64,000 nucleotides of DNA from Planctomycetia bacterium (GTDB lineage: Bacteria; Planctomycetota; Phycisphaerae; UBA1845; UTPLA1). The DNA lies in contig JABTTW010000002.1 in NCBI GenBank assembly GCA_015075745.1, positions 1,068,453-1,132,452 on the forward strand, written 5' to 3'. This document shows, piece by piece, positions 27,043 through 34,404 of this stretch; the stretch's first letter is position 1, and each line of letters starts with the position of its first letter. The position numbers were made by a program, and so were the translations under genes. Below the pieces are notes generated by a model. That model had not been told where the DNA came from. It did not search any database and saw only the letters and a program-made list of their open reading frames with translations.

Positions 27043-27597
27043 TTACGATTCCTTCTCGTCCTTCCGAAACGGCAGACCTATCATGGTCAGCAATTGCCGG
27101 CTCTCGCGATCATCGCGCGCCGACGTGCAAACCGTGATGTTCATCCCCTGCTGAAATTCCACTTTGTCGGCGTCGACCTCCGGGAATACAGTCTGTTCCG
27201 TCAAACCCATGCTGTAGTTGCCGCGCCCATCGAAGCTGCTCGTCGACAGCCCGCGAAAGTCGCGAATACGCGGAATCGCGACCGCGATCACGCGATCCAG
27301 AAACTCGTACATCCGCGCGCCCCGCAGCGTCACCTTCAGGCCGATCGGCTGTCCCTCGCGCAGCTTGAAATTCGATACGCTCTTTTTCGCGCGACAAACG
27401 ATCGGCTTCTGGCCGACGATCTGAGTCAGCTCCTTCTCCGCCGCGTCCAATCGCTTTTTCTCCTGGGTGGCCTTGCCCAGACCCATCGAGACCACGACTT
27501 TCTCAAGCCGCGGAATCGATAGCCGGTTCTTTCGCCCGAGCTCCTTCTGCAATGCGGGAAGAACTTCGTTCTTATACTTTTCGTAAAGCCGAGCCAT
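27043..27597 (-). CDS. rplE: Ribosomal protein L5 (uL5)
   Basis: 184 aa. MARLYEKYKNEVLPALQKEL, the motif GKATQEKKRLDAAEKELTQI and GQKPIVCRAKKSVSNFKLRE are diagnostic; DFRGLSTSSFDGRGNYSMGL and the ending also fit. L5 binds 5S rRNA and contacts P-site tRNA. It lies ~48 nt after rplX. Confidence 0.97.
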   Translation of the reverse strand: MARLYEKYKNEVLPALQKELGRKNRLSIPRLEKVVVSMGLGKATQEKKRLDAAEKELTQIVGQKPIVCRAKKSVSNFKLREGQPIGLKVTLRGARMYEFLDRVIAVAIPRIRDFRGLSTSSFDGRGNYSMGLTEQTVFPEVDADKVEFQQGMNITVCTSARDDRESRQLLTMIGLPFRKDEKES

Positions 27598-27644
27598 GTT
27601 CGTTTCGCAGCCGCGCTTCTACGCGACCACGCCCTAATTCACTT

Positions 27645-27995
27645 TCAACTCTTGACCGCGCCGCGAACGTCTTCAAGGGCCGTGCCCCCTTTGGTCACCC
27701 GACGCTTGGACTTAATCTTGCCGCCGGACTTCTCCAATTCCATGTGAACCCGGCTGCCGCGACCCGTCTTCGGATCCACTGGCAACACATTGGAAACATG
27801 GATCGATGCTTCCTTGCGGATACGGCCGCCCTGCGGACTCCGACGGCTCGGCTTCATGTGGCGATAGACCAGATTCACGCCTTCGACCACCACGCGCTGC
27901 TTGTCGGGATCGACTCGCAGGACCTTGCCCTGCTCACCGCGGTGATCCCCTGAGATCACCTCGACCCGATCGCCTTTTCGTACTTTCGCCGCCAT
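27645..27995 (-). CDS. rplX: Ribosomal protein L24 (uL24)
   Basis: 116 aa. The KOW motif VRKGDRVEVISGDHRGEQGK is at the N-terminus, followed by VVVEGVNLVYRHMKPS and EASIHVSNVLPVDPKTGRG. L24 is an assembly initiator for the 50S subunit near the tunnel exit. It lies 25 nt after rplN, in canonical order. Confidence 0.96.
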   Translation of the reverse strand: MAAKVRKGDRVEVISGDHRGEQGKVLRVDPDKQRVVVEGVNLVYRHMKPSRRSPQGGRIRKEASIHVSNVLPVDPKTGRGSRVHMELEKSGGKIKSKRRVTKGGTALEDVRGAVKS

Positions 27996-28020
27996 AAGCC
28001 TGTCTCACTCCGTCGCTGAC

Positions 28021-28434
28021 TTAGACCACTTCGCTCGCCAGCGAGACGATCTTCATGAATCCCATGTCGCGAAGCTCGCGGGCAACGGCTCCGAAAATGC
28101 GAGTGCCTTTCGGGTTGCGATCATCATCGATAATCACCGCCGCGTTCGAGTCGAAACGGACATAACTGCCGTCCCGCCGCTTCACCGGCGACTTCGTTCG
28201 AACTATGACGCACTTGACCTTTCGTCGCTGGGCTCGTTCCTTGCGGTTGTTGCCCACGATGTAGTCGCTATTGGGTAGCGCCTTCTTCACGCTGCAAACA
28301 ACAACGTCGCCGACCGAGGCGGTTCGGCGCGTGAAGCCCTGGCGCCGAGTCGATCCGCCCAGTACGCGAATCACCAACGCCCGCTTCGCGCCGGTGTTGT
28401 CTGCTATATCAAGGACGCTTTCCGACTGAATCAT
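28021..28434 (-). CDS. rplN: Ribosomal protein L14 (uL14)
   Basis: 137 aa, slightly longer than the usual 122. [43 protein letters not shown] and [28 protein letters not shown] are diagnostic. The extra length is in the middle ([19 protein letters not shown]). L14 lies at the subunit interface. It lies ~15 nt after rpsQ. Confidence 0.97.
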   Translation of the reverse strand: MIQSESVLDIADNTGAKRALVIRVLGGSTRRQGFTRRTASVGDVVVCSVKKALPNSDYIVGNNRKERAQRRKVKCVIVRTKSPVKRRDGSYVRFDSNAAVIIDDDRNPKGTRIFGAVARELRDMGFMKIVSLASEVV

Positions 28435-28449
28435 GGAAAACTCGCTCCG

Positions 28450-28740
28450 CTATGCCTGCACTGCCCGACGCACGACCTTTGAAAGCCGCCACGACTTTGA
28501 CTTACTGATCGGCCGGCACTCAACAATTTCCACCACGTCGCCCACCTTGGCTTCATTCTGCTCATCGTGAACATGAATCACGCTGCGACGACGCTGATAC
28601 TTCCCATATTTCGCGTGCTTCACCAGACGATCGATCCGGACCTTGATCGTCTTGTCGCGGCTGTCGCTATCGACGACTGCGAGGCGCGCTCGCCGGGCCT
28701 TGCGCACCGAAGTCTGATCGCTCTTTGCTGCATCCGTCAT
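28450..28740 (-). CDS. rpsQ: Ribosomal protein S17 (uS17)
   Basis: 96 aa from ATG 28740, with a GGAT 6 nt upstream; an in-frame ATG at 28761 is an alternative but lacks a ribosome site. [24 protein letters not shown] and [20 protein letters not shown] are the conserved S17 parts. S17 is a primary 16S rRNA binder. It lies between rpmC and rplN as expected. Confidence 0.95.
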   Translation of the reverse strand: MTDAAKSDQTSVRKARRARLAVVDSDSRDKTIKVRIDRLVKHAKYGKYQRRRSVIHVHDEQNEAKVGDVVEIVECRPISKSKSWRLSKVVRRAVQA

Positions 28741-28764
28741 GGCTGATCCGTCCTCGTCCATTCT

Positions 28765-29016
28765 TTATCGAGTCGCCTTCGCGGCCGTTCCCGCGGACTC
28801 CATGTGATACTGCTTCTGCTCGATATCCTTCTCGCCGCGCTCGTTGAGCACCGTAAAGACCCGTGCAATGTCCTTCTGGGTCTTGTGAAGCTGGGAAGGG
28901 TCCTCCAGCTTTTCGGTGACGCGCTGACTGCGCAAATCGAACAGGTGCCGGCGCAGGCGATCCAGCTCCGCGTGCAGCTCTTCGGTCTTCATATCCCGGA
29001 TTTCGTTTATCTTCAT
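28765..29016 (-). CDS. rpmC: Ribosomal protein L29 (uL29)
   Basis: 83 aa. MKINEIRDMKTEELHAELDR, the helix LFDLRSQRVTEKLEDPSQL and KDIARVFTVLNER are diagnostic. The last ~15 residues (QYHMESAGTAAKATR) extend beyond the usual end. L29 sits beside the exit tunnel. It lies ~54 nt after rplP. Confidence 0.95.
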   Translation of the reverse strand: MKINEIRDMKTEELHAELDRLRRHLFDLRSQRVTEKLEDPSQLHKTQKDIARVFTVLNERGEKDIEQKQYHMESAGTAAKATR

Positions 29017-29070
29017 CTTCGCCGGTCCCGGCCCGATGCGTTCGAGCCAGCCTAAATACCCTTTTGTCGC

Positions 29071-29490
29071 TTACAGTCCGTGTCGCCGCTTCAGAAATCG
29101 ACAGCGATACGGCATCTTCCTCGAAACTCGCGAGAGCGCCTGCCGGGCTACGTCCTCAGGAACGCCCCCGATCTCAAACAGCACGGTCCCGGGCTTCACA
29201 ACGGCAACCCAGTAATCCGGTTCACCCTTGCCCTTACCCATGCGCGTTTCCAACGGCTTGCTGGAGACGCTCTTGTGCGGAAAGATGCGGATAAACACCC
29301 GACCCTGCCGCTGCAGATAGTGCGACGCACACATGCGCCCCGCCTCGATCTGCCTGCCGGAAATCCAGCCGGGCTCCAACACCTGCAAGCCGAAATCGCC
29401 GTAGGCAACCGTGTTGCCACGCGTGGCGTTCCCGTGAATCTTGCCGCGCTGATGCTTGCGGAACTTTACTCGCGCCGGCATGAGTGCCAT
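29071..29490 (-). CDS. rplP: Ribosomal protein L16 (uL16)
   Basis: 139 aa. MPARVKFRKHQRGKIHGNA, IEAGRMCASHYLQRQGRVFIR and the segment RMGKGKGEPDYWVAVVKPG are diagnostic. A GGGAG lies 8 nt before ATG 29490, so that start is chosen over 29481. L16 helps position A-site tRNA. It lies ~56 nt after rpsC. Confidence 0.97.
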   Translation of the reverse strand: MALMPARVKFRKHQRGKIHGNATRGNTVAYGDFGLQVLEPGWISGRQIEAGRMCASHYLQRQGRVFIRIFPHKSVSSKPLETRMGKGKGEPDYWVAVVKPGTVLFEIGGVPEDVARQALSRVSRKMPYRCRFLKRRHGL

Positions 29491-29546
29491 GTCACTGACT
29501 CCCTATCCATCGCTCCACGCCGCGCTCGCGGCGAGGAGGTTTTCGT

Positions 29547-30266
29547 CTATTCTCCGCCCGGACCGCGAGGCCGGCGTCCGCCGTTGTCGCCGGCCGTGCC
29601 GGCAGCCACACGCTCGTTATGCGCTTCATCGCGGTAGGACCCATGGTGCAGCCAAACTCGCACGCCAAGCGCCCCGTATGTCGTGAAGCTCTGGGCAAAT
29701 CCGTAATCCACGTGCGCCTGAAGCGTCTGAAGCGGGATCGATCCCAGCTTCTGCGTCTCCTGGCGGGACATCTCCGCACCGCCCAGACGCCCCTTGCAGA
29801 TAATCTTGATGCCAAGCGCCCCAGCCGCCATCGTCGCCTCGCAGTGCATCTTCATAACGCGGCGGAAACTACCCCGCTTCTTCAACTGCTCGGCAATATC
29901 CAATGCAATGAGCTGCGCATCGAGATCGGGATTCTTGATCTCTTTGATGTTCACGCTCACCTTGCGATCGATCAGGTCTTCCAACGCCTCGCGAAGCTTG
30001 TCCACTTCCGCGCCCTTGGGACCGATGACCATGCCCGGTCGGGCAGTCGCCACCTGAACCTTGACCTCATTGCGGGTGCGCTCGATCTGAACGCCCGAGC
30101 AACCGGCATAAGGCGGCGTTCGATTCAGCCGCTCATGAATCAGCTTTCGAATCTTAAAGTCCTCAATCAGGAACTCCGCGTAGGCCGCCTTCGGGGCGAA
30201 CCACTTGGAACGCCAGTCCTCGGTCACGCTGATCCGAAATCCAATTGGATGAACCTTCTGTCCCAT
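29547..30266 (-). CDS. rpsC: Ribosomal protein S3 (uS3)
   Basis: 239 aa. MGQKVHPIGFRISVTEDWRS, the KH domain VQVATARPGMVIGPKGAEVD (GxxG motif IGPKG) and the C-terminal GALGIKIICKGRLGGAEMSR are diagnostic. S3 lies at the mRNA entry site. The tail (AGDNGGRRPRGPGGE) is short and Gly/Arg-rich. It begins 6 nt after rplV. Confidence 0.97.
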   Translation of the reverse strand: MGQKVHPIGFRISVTEDWRSKWFAPKAAYAEFLIEDFKIRKLIHERLNRTPPYAGCSGVQIERTRNEVKVQVATARPGMVIGPKGAEVDKLREALEDLIDRKVSVNIKEIKNPDLDAQLIALDIAEQLKKRGSFRRVMKMHCEATMAAGALGIKIICKGRLGGAEMSRQETQKLGSIPLQTLQAHVDYGFAQSFTTYGALGVRVWLHHGSYRDEAHNERVAAGTAGDNGGRRPRGPGGE

Positions 30267-30272
30267 GTTGGA

Positions 30273-30614
30273 TTACTTCCTCGGTCCTTCCGCCACCGTC
30301 ACTACGATGTGGCTCGTTCGCTTCATGATTGCATGTGCCCGACCGCGGTCCTTCGGCTGAAACCGCTTAATGATCGGGCCCGGGTCCACCCGAGCCTCGT
30401 GCACGAAAAGACCTCGAACGTTGGCCTCTTTTTCGTCGGCGTCCGCCATCGCTGCGCGGAGCACCTTGTCAATCAAAACGCTCGCCCGCTTGCGCGTGAA
30501 CTTCAGCAGATCAAGCGCGTCGTCCACTGGGCGACCGGCGATGAGCTGAGTCACCAGCCGAGCCTTCCGCGGGCTGATCCGGGCATATCGATGTATGGAG
30601 GTCCATTTCGCCAT
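30273..30614 (-). CDS. rplV: Ribosomal protein L22 (uL22)
   Basis: 113 aa from ATG 30614 (MAKWTSIHRYARISPRKARL); a TTG at 30626 is in frame but unlikely. AGRPVDDALDLLKFTRKRAS and the ending RGRAHAIMKRTSHIVVTVAE are diagnostic. Its beta-hairpin reaches into the exit tunnel. It lies 16 nt after rpsS and just before rpsC. Confidence 0.96.
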   Translation of the reverse strand: MAKWTSIHRYARISPRKARLVTQLIAGRPVDDALDLLKFTRKRASVLIDKVLRAAMADADEKEANVRGLFVHEARVDPGPIIKRFQPKDRGRAHAIMKRTSHIVVTVAEGPRK

Positions 30615-30630
30615 TGGATTACCCAATCAC

Positions 30631-30918
30631 TTACTTCTTCGCGTCCGCGTCAGCCTTCTTCACGCCGGAGTGGCCACGCCAGGTCCGTGTCGGAGAAAAC
30701 TCGCCCAGCTTGTGTCCCACCATGTCTTCCGTCACAAATACTTTCTTGAATATCTTGCCGTTATGCACATCAAACGTGCGACCAACGAACTCAGGCGGAA
30801 TCGTGCAGCGCCGCGCCCACGTCTTGATGGGTTCGTGACTGCCCATTGACATTGCCTTCTCGACCTTCTCATAAAGCCGAGGATCGACAAACGGTCCCTT
30901 TTTTAAGCTGCGTCCCAT
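30631..30918 (-). CDS. rpsS: Ribosomal protein S19 (uS19)
   Basis: 95 aa. [42 protein letters not shown] and [22 protein letters not shown] are diagnostic. S19 lies in the 30S head with S13. It lies 42 nt after rplB, in canonical order. Confidence 0.97.
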   Translation of the reverse strand: MGRSLKKGPFVDPRLYEKVEKAMSMGSHEPIKTWARRCTIPPEFVGRTFDVHNGKIFKKVFVTEDMVGHKLGEFSPTRTWRGHSGVKKADADAKK

Positions 30919-30960
30919 ACGTTTCGCGCCCTAATCCTTCAGTCCAGTTTCTTGCGAGCC

Positions 30961-31830
30961 TTACTTGCGCCGCGGCAATGATACCTGTCCATAGCGACGA
31001 CTCTTTCGCCGCCGCAGAATTCGTCGATTCGAGTTCAGTCGCGGGTTACGCGTCCGACCACCCTTGGCCAACTTGCCCGTCGGGCTGCACGGATGACGTC
31101 CGCCGCCGCTACGTCCTTCGCCGCCGCCCAGCGGATGGGCGACCGGATTCTGTGCCGTCCCGCGAACATGCGGCCGTCGGCCCAAATACCGCCGACGACC
31201 CGCCTTTCCGTACACGATGTTCTTAAAGTCAGCATTGCCGACCTGGCCGATCGTCGCGCGACAATCCGCTCGCACCTGCCGCATTTCCCCCGAAGGCAGA
31301 ATGATCGTCGCCCAATTGCCTTCTTTGGCAACGAAGCGCGCCGTCCCACCGGCGGTCCGACACATCTTGCCCCCCTGGCCGGCGATGATCTCAATATTGT
31401 GAATGTCCAGGCCGACCGGCATGTCCTTCAGCGCCATCGCGCAACCGACCTGAGGCTCAGCCTTTGAGCCGCTCATCACCTTTGTCCCCGCCGTCAGGCC
31501 GTTGGGGGCAAGGATATATCGTAGCTCACCATCTGCATATTTCAGCAACGCGATAAAGCTGTTGCGGTTCGGATCGTACTCGATCGCCTCAACCACGGCC
31601 GCAATGTCGTCCTTATTGCGCTTAAAGTCGATCACACGGTACAGCCGCTTGTGGCCGCCGCCCCGAAATCGCGATGTCGTGAAGCCCTGGTTGTTTCGAC
31701 CACCGGTCTTCGACAACGGCCGAACCAGCGCCTTGACCGGGCGACGACTCCGCGACGTCAACTCGGCGAAATCATTGACGCTCGACTGCCGCCGGCCGGG
31801 AGTCGTCTTCTTATGAATTTTTACGCCCAT
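30961..31830 (-). CDS. rplB: Ribosomal protein L2 (uL2)
   Basis: 289 aa. GRNNQGFTTSRFRGGGHKRLYR, KYADGELRYILAPNGL and the C-terminal GVAQNPVAHPLGGGEGRSGG-type segment (here GTAQNPVAHPLGGGEGRSGG) with its essential His are present. The N-terminus (MGVKIHKKTTPGRRQSSVND) is slightly shortened or changed from the classical form. L2 supports the peptidyl-transferase centre and subunit joining. It lies ~51 nt after rplW. Confidence 0.97.
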   Translation of the reverse strand: MGVKIHKKTTPGRRQSSVNDFAELTSRSRRPVKALVRPLSKTGGRNNQGFTTSRFRGGGHKRLYRVIDFKRNKDDIAAVVEAIEYDPNRNSFIALLKYADGELRYILAPNGLTAGTKVMSGSKAEPQVGCAMALKDMPVGLDIHNIEIIAGQGGKMCRTAGGTARFVAKEGNWATIILPSGEMRQVRADCRATIGQVGNADFKNIVYGKAGRRRYLGRRPHVRGTAQNPVAHPLGGGEGRSGGGRHPCSPTGKLAKGGRTRNPRLNSNRRILRRRKSRRYGQVSLPRRK

Positions 31831-31881
31831 GTCGCACGAACCTGTCTAATTCGTCGCACTAGCGACGAGTCAATTACTTCC

Positions 31882-32193
31882 CTAGAACAAATCGATGTGG
31901 TGCTCGGGCTTGAGAACCACCACCGCCTTCTTCCACTCCCGAGTCATGCCGAACTTAAACCGCGTGCGACGCTTTTTGCCCGCACAGACGCTCGTCCGAA
32001 CGCTTTGAACCTTGACGCCATAAATCTTTTCAATCGCGTCGCAAATCTCGATCTTGTTTGCGGACGGATGAACCTCGAAGCTGTATGCGCCGCCGCGGCC
32101 TGGCCGTGTGTGCGATGCACCGTACGACTGGCGACTCTGGTGAGTCCCCTTCTCTGTGACCAGTGGCCTGCGAATGACGTGGTAGATATCCAT
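31882..32193 (-). CDS. rplW: Ribosomal protein L23 (uL23)
   Basis: 103 aa. MDIYHVIRRPLVTEKGT, SFEVHPSANKIEICDAIEKIYGVKV and VRTSVCAGKKRR are the conserved parts. L23 at the tunnel exit docks trigger factor and SRP. It starts ~9 nt after rplD. A short Gly/Arg-rich insert (THGQ-like, YGASHTRPGRGGA) lies in the loop after the first helix. Confidence 0.95.
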   Translation of the reverse strand: MDIYHVIRRPLVTEKGTHQSRQSYGASHTRPGRGGAYSFEVHPSANKIEICDAIEKIYGVKVQSVRTSVCAGKKRRTRFKFGMTREWKKAVVVLKPEHHIDLF

Positions 32194-32202
32194 CGCTCCA
32201 CC

Positions 32203-32853
32203 TTACCCCTGCACGGCCGCGCGACCGCCCAATACCGGATCCTTCGTCAGCGACTGAAACGCTTCCGGCGTAAACATAAGACGCCGCGCCCGCAGCACTT
32301 CATGGGCGTTCATGTCCCATACCTGCTTCAAGCAGAACCCCGGAATGTTCCGTCCCGACAACAACAGATTCTTATCAACCGCCGACACTGCGAGCAGCGC
32401 CCCGCGATCCGACTTTGTCGCTCGCAGAACGGACGCAAGCGTCTTCGTCTTTGGCGCGTCTAGCGTCAGTCCGGTCAGGATCACCGCGGTGCCCGCCTGA
32501 GCCTTTGCCAGAATCGCCGAATTCCGAGCCAGCCGACGCATGTTCTTCGATAGCTTCTTCGAGTAATCTCGATTCGTCTTGGCGAAGGCGTGTCCGCCGC
32601 CCACGCGAACCGGTGTTCGCAGGTTTCCGGCGCGAGCGCGACCAGTCCCCTTCTGACGATACAGCTTCCGCGACGACCCATGCACCTCCGCACGAGTCTT
32701 CGTCTTGTGCGTGCCCTGACGCTGGTTCGCGCGGTACGTCACGACCGCCTGTTTCAGCAAGTCGATCCGCACGCGACCGCCCAGGAGCTCCGGGTCCAGC
32801 TTCTCGCTGCCAACCTGCTCGCCCTTCGTATTCAGAATGGGTATCTCGATCAT
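32203..32853 (-). CDS. rplD: Ribosomal protein L4 (uL4)
   Basis: 216 aa. MIEIPILNTKGEQVGSEKLD, the long tunnel loop with VHGSSRKLYRQKGTGRARAG and the C-terminal LSGRNIPGFCLKQVWDMNAHEVLRA region fit L4. In E. coli L4 also represses its own operon through the S10 leader; whether this happens here is unknown. It lies 57 nt after the end of rplC. Confidence 0.96.
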   Translation of the reverse strand: MIEIPILNTKGEQVGSEKLDPELLGGRVRIDLLKQAVVTYRANQRQGTHKTKTRAEVHGSSRKLYRQKGTGRARAGNLRTPVRVGGGHAFAKTNRDYSKKLSKNMRRLARNSAILAKAQAGTAVILTGLTLDAPKTKTLASVLRATKSDRGALLAVSAVDKNLLLSGRNIPGFCLKQVWDMNAHEVLRARRLMFTPEAFQSLTKDPVLGGRAAVQG

Positions 32854-32910
32854 AGCGACACTACATCTAAAAAGGTCGCCCCGGCTCTCACCGAACGACC
32901 TGTCCGTTGG

Positions 32911-33561
32911 TTAACCCTTCGTTTTCGCCTTGGAGATGATCACGTATCCGTTCTTCGGACCCGGGACCGTCCCCTGAATAAGAAGCAGATTACGATCCTT
33001 GTCGATCATCACCAGCTTTTGATTGCGGGCCGTGCAGCGTTCGTGCCCCATGTGACCCGACATGCGCTTGCCCTTTTTAATACAACGTCCAAGGCCGCGA
33101 TTGCCGGAGGAGCCGATGCCACCCGGCGAGCGGTGCTTCCGCTCGGTTCCGTGCGAGGCCGGCTGTCCCTTGAAGCCATGCCGCTTCATGACGCCCTGAT
33201 ATCCCTTGCCGATCGACGTGCCGACCACATCCACATACTTCACTTCCGGCGACTCAAACAACTCTACCGTGACGACGTCACCCGCCTTCTGCTCCGTCGG
33301 AGCCGCCAACCGAATCTCCCGGACAAATCGCTGTGGCACCGTCTTCGCCGCATGGGCATGACCAATCTGCGGCCGAGTGCTCCGGCTTGCCCGCGCATTC
33401 TCAAACCCCAGTTGAACGGCCTCGTACCCGTCGCAATCCTTCGTCTTCACCTGAAGGATCGGGCACGGACCGGCCTGCACCACCGTCACCGGAACTGATG
33501 CGCCGTCCTTGGCGAACACGCGCGTCATGCCGATTTTTTTTCCAAGGATGGCCGCGGTCAT
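32911..33561 (-). CDS. rplC: Ribosomal protein L3 (uL3)
   Basis: 216 aa from ATG 33561 (MTAAILGKKIGMTRVF), the usual L3 start. The frame is open 57 nt further, but that extension is not conserved. PCPILQVKTKDCDGYEAVQLGF, FKGQPASHGTERKHRSPGGIG and GKRMSGHMGHERCTARNQKLV are diagnostic. L3 initiates 50S assembly. About 131 nt separate rpsJ from this start, more than elsewhere in the cluster. Confidence 0.96.
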   Translation of the reverse strand: MTAAILGKKIGMTRVFAKDGASVPVTVVQAGPCPILQVKTKDCDGYEAVQLGFENARASRSTRPQIGHAHAAKTVPQRFVREIRLAAPTEQKAGDVVTVELFESPEVKYVDVVGTSIGKGYQGVMKRHGFKGQPASHGTERKHRSPGGIGSSGNRGLGRCIKKGKRMSGHMGHERCTARNQKLVMIDKDRNLLLIQGTVPGPKNGYVIISKAKTKG

Positions 33562-33692
33562 GAGGTACAAAATCCCTTCCCTGACGGTTAATGAAACCGC
33601 GCGATAAGGCTCACGCAACGAACAAACTGCGCTGTATCAAAAAGAAGTCCGGACGCCGATATCGGTGCCAACGTCAGGTCACCGATCCTGCA

Positions 33693-34001
33693 TCACGCTC
33701 TGATTTTTACAAATACGCCTGCCGGAACAACCAGCCGATTCAGTGCCTCCACAGTCCGGGCCGTCGGGTCGAAGATGTCGATCACACGCTTGTGAGTCCG
33801 CATCTCGAATTGCTCCATGGACTTCTTGTCAACGTGGGGGCTTCGAAGCACCGTATAACGCTCAATTCGCGTCGGAAGTGGAATAGGGCCGCTTACGCGG
33901 GCGCTCGTCCGCTTGGCATGTTCGCAAATCTCACGCGCTGAAATATCCAACGCCTGATGATCGTATGCCTCCATCCGTATTCGAATTCGATCCAGCGCCA
34001 C
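33693..34001 (-). CDS. rpsJ: Ribosomal protein S10 (uS10)
   Basis: 102 aa from GTG 34001. [41 protein letters not shown] and [20 protein letters not shown] are diagnostic. The frame is open upstream to an ATG at 34097, giving 134 aa, but that would be longer than the 102-105 usual in the family and would place the start upstream of the predicted transcription start. GGAAAC lies just upstream of the GTG. S10 is in the 30S head and also the NusE antitermination factor. It heads the ribosomal cluster. Confidence 0.93.
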   Translation of the reverse strand: MALDRIRIRMEAYDHQALDISAREICEHAKRTSARVSGPIPLPTRIERYTVLRSPHVDKKSMEQFEMRTHKRVIDIFDPTARTVEALNRLVVPAGVFVKIRA

Positions 34002-34065
34002 AGGTGTTTCCGATCCGTCTGAGTGTTTCGCCTCGCCCCCTGTCAAAATTGGGGCAAGACAGGAA

Positions 34066-34093
34066 AGCGTACCAGACCGTCGATCAATGTCAA
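34066..34093 (-). promoter_or_regulatory. Candidate sigma-70 promoter of the S10 ribosomal cluster
   Basis: On the minus strand a perfect TTGACA (34088-34093) is followed after 16 nt by TACGCT (34066-34071), preceded by TGG, an extended -10 element. The predicted transcription start is near 34058, about 57 nt before the rpsJ GTG. The -10 hexamer is weak (3/6), partly offset by the TG and the perfect -35. If real, the rpsJ ATG at 34097 would not be transcribed. Confidence 0.5.
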
Positions 34094-34404
34094 GCAACCT
34101 GGGCCCTAAAACCAGATTCTTCGCAATCAGTCATAACTTCCTGAATTAACACGACTTATGGCAGGGGCAGTGGGCCGGGGTCAATTTGCAGGCCTGATGC
34201 ACCTGGAAATCTTGATTTTTGACATTTCCGCGAACTCTTTCGCCATACCCCAGTCCCCTCCGAGCCGGCCTTTCTCGACTGGCGAACGTTTCCAACACCC
34301 CGATCCCCAACCCGTTGACCGCTACCGAACCGTTTATGTCAACACGGGACGTCAATGTCGCCCCCTCTTTAGTCACTGGGTGATCCACCAGTGGAATTGA
34401 TGGA
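34094..34404. other. Intergenic region between EFG2-type fusA and the S10 promoter
   Basis: About 310 nt without a supported gene. rpsL, rpsG and tuf, which often surround fusA upstream of rpsJ, are not here. A minus-strand frame (34146-34388) exists but shows no family features, a Cys/His-rich end and no good ribosome site, so it is not called. No clear rho-independent terminator of fusA was found. Confidence 0.6.

Noticed and set aside
34146..34388. An 80-codon minus-strand frame upstream of rpsJ
   Set aside because: No recognised motif and no ribosome site; it lies just upstream of the probable S10 promoter.
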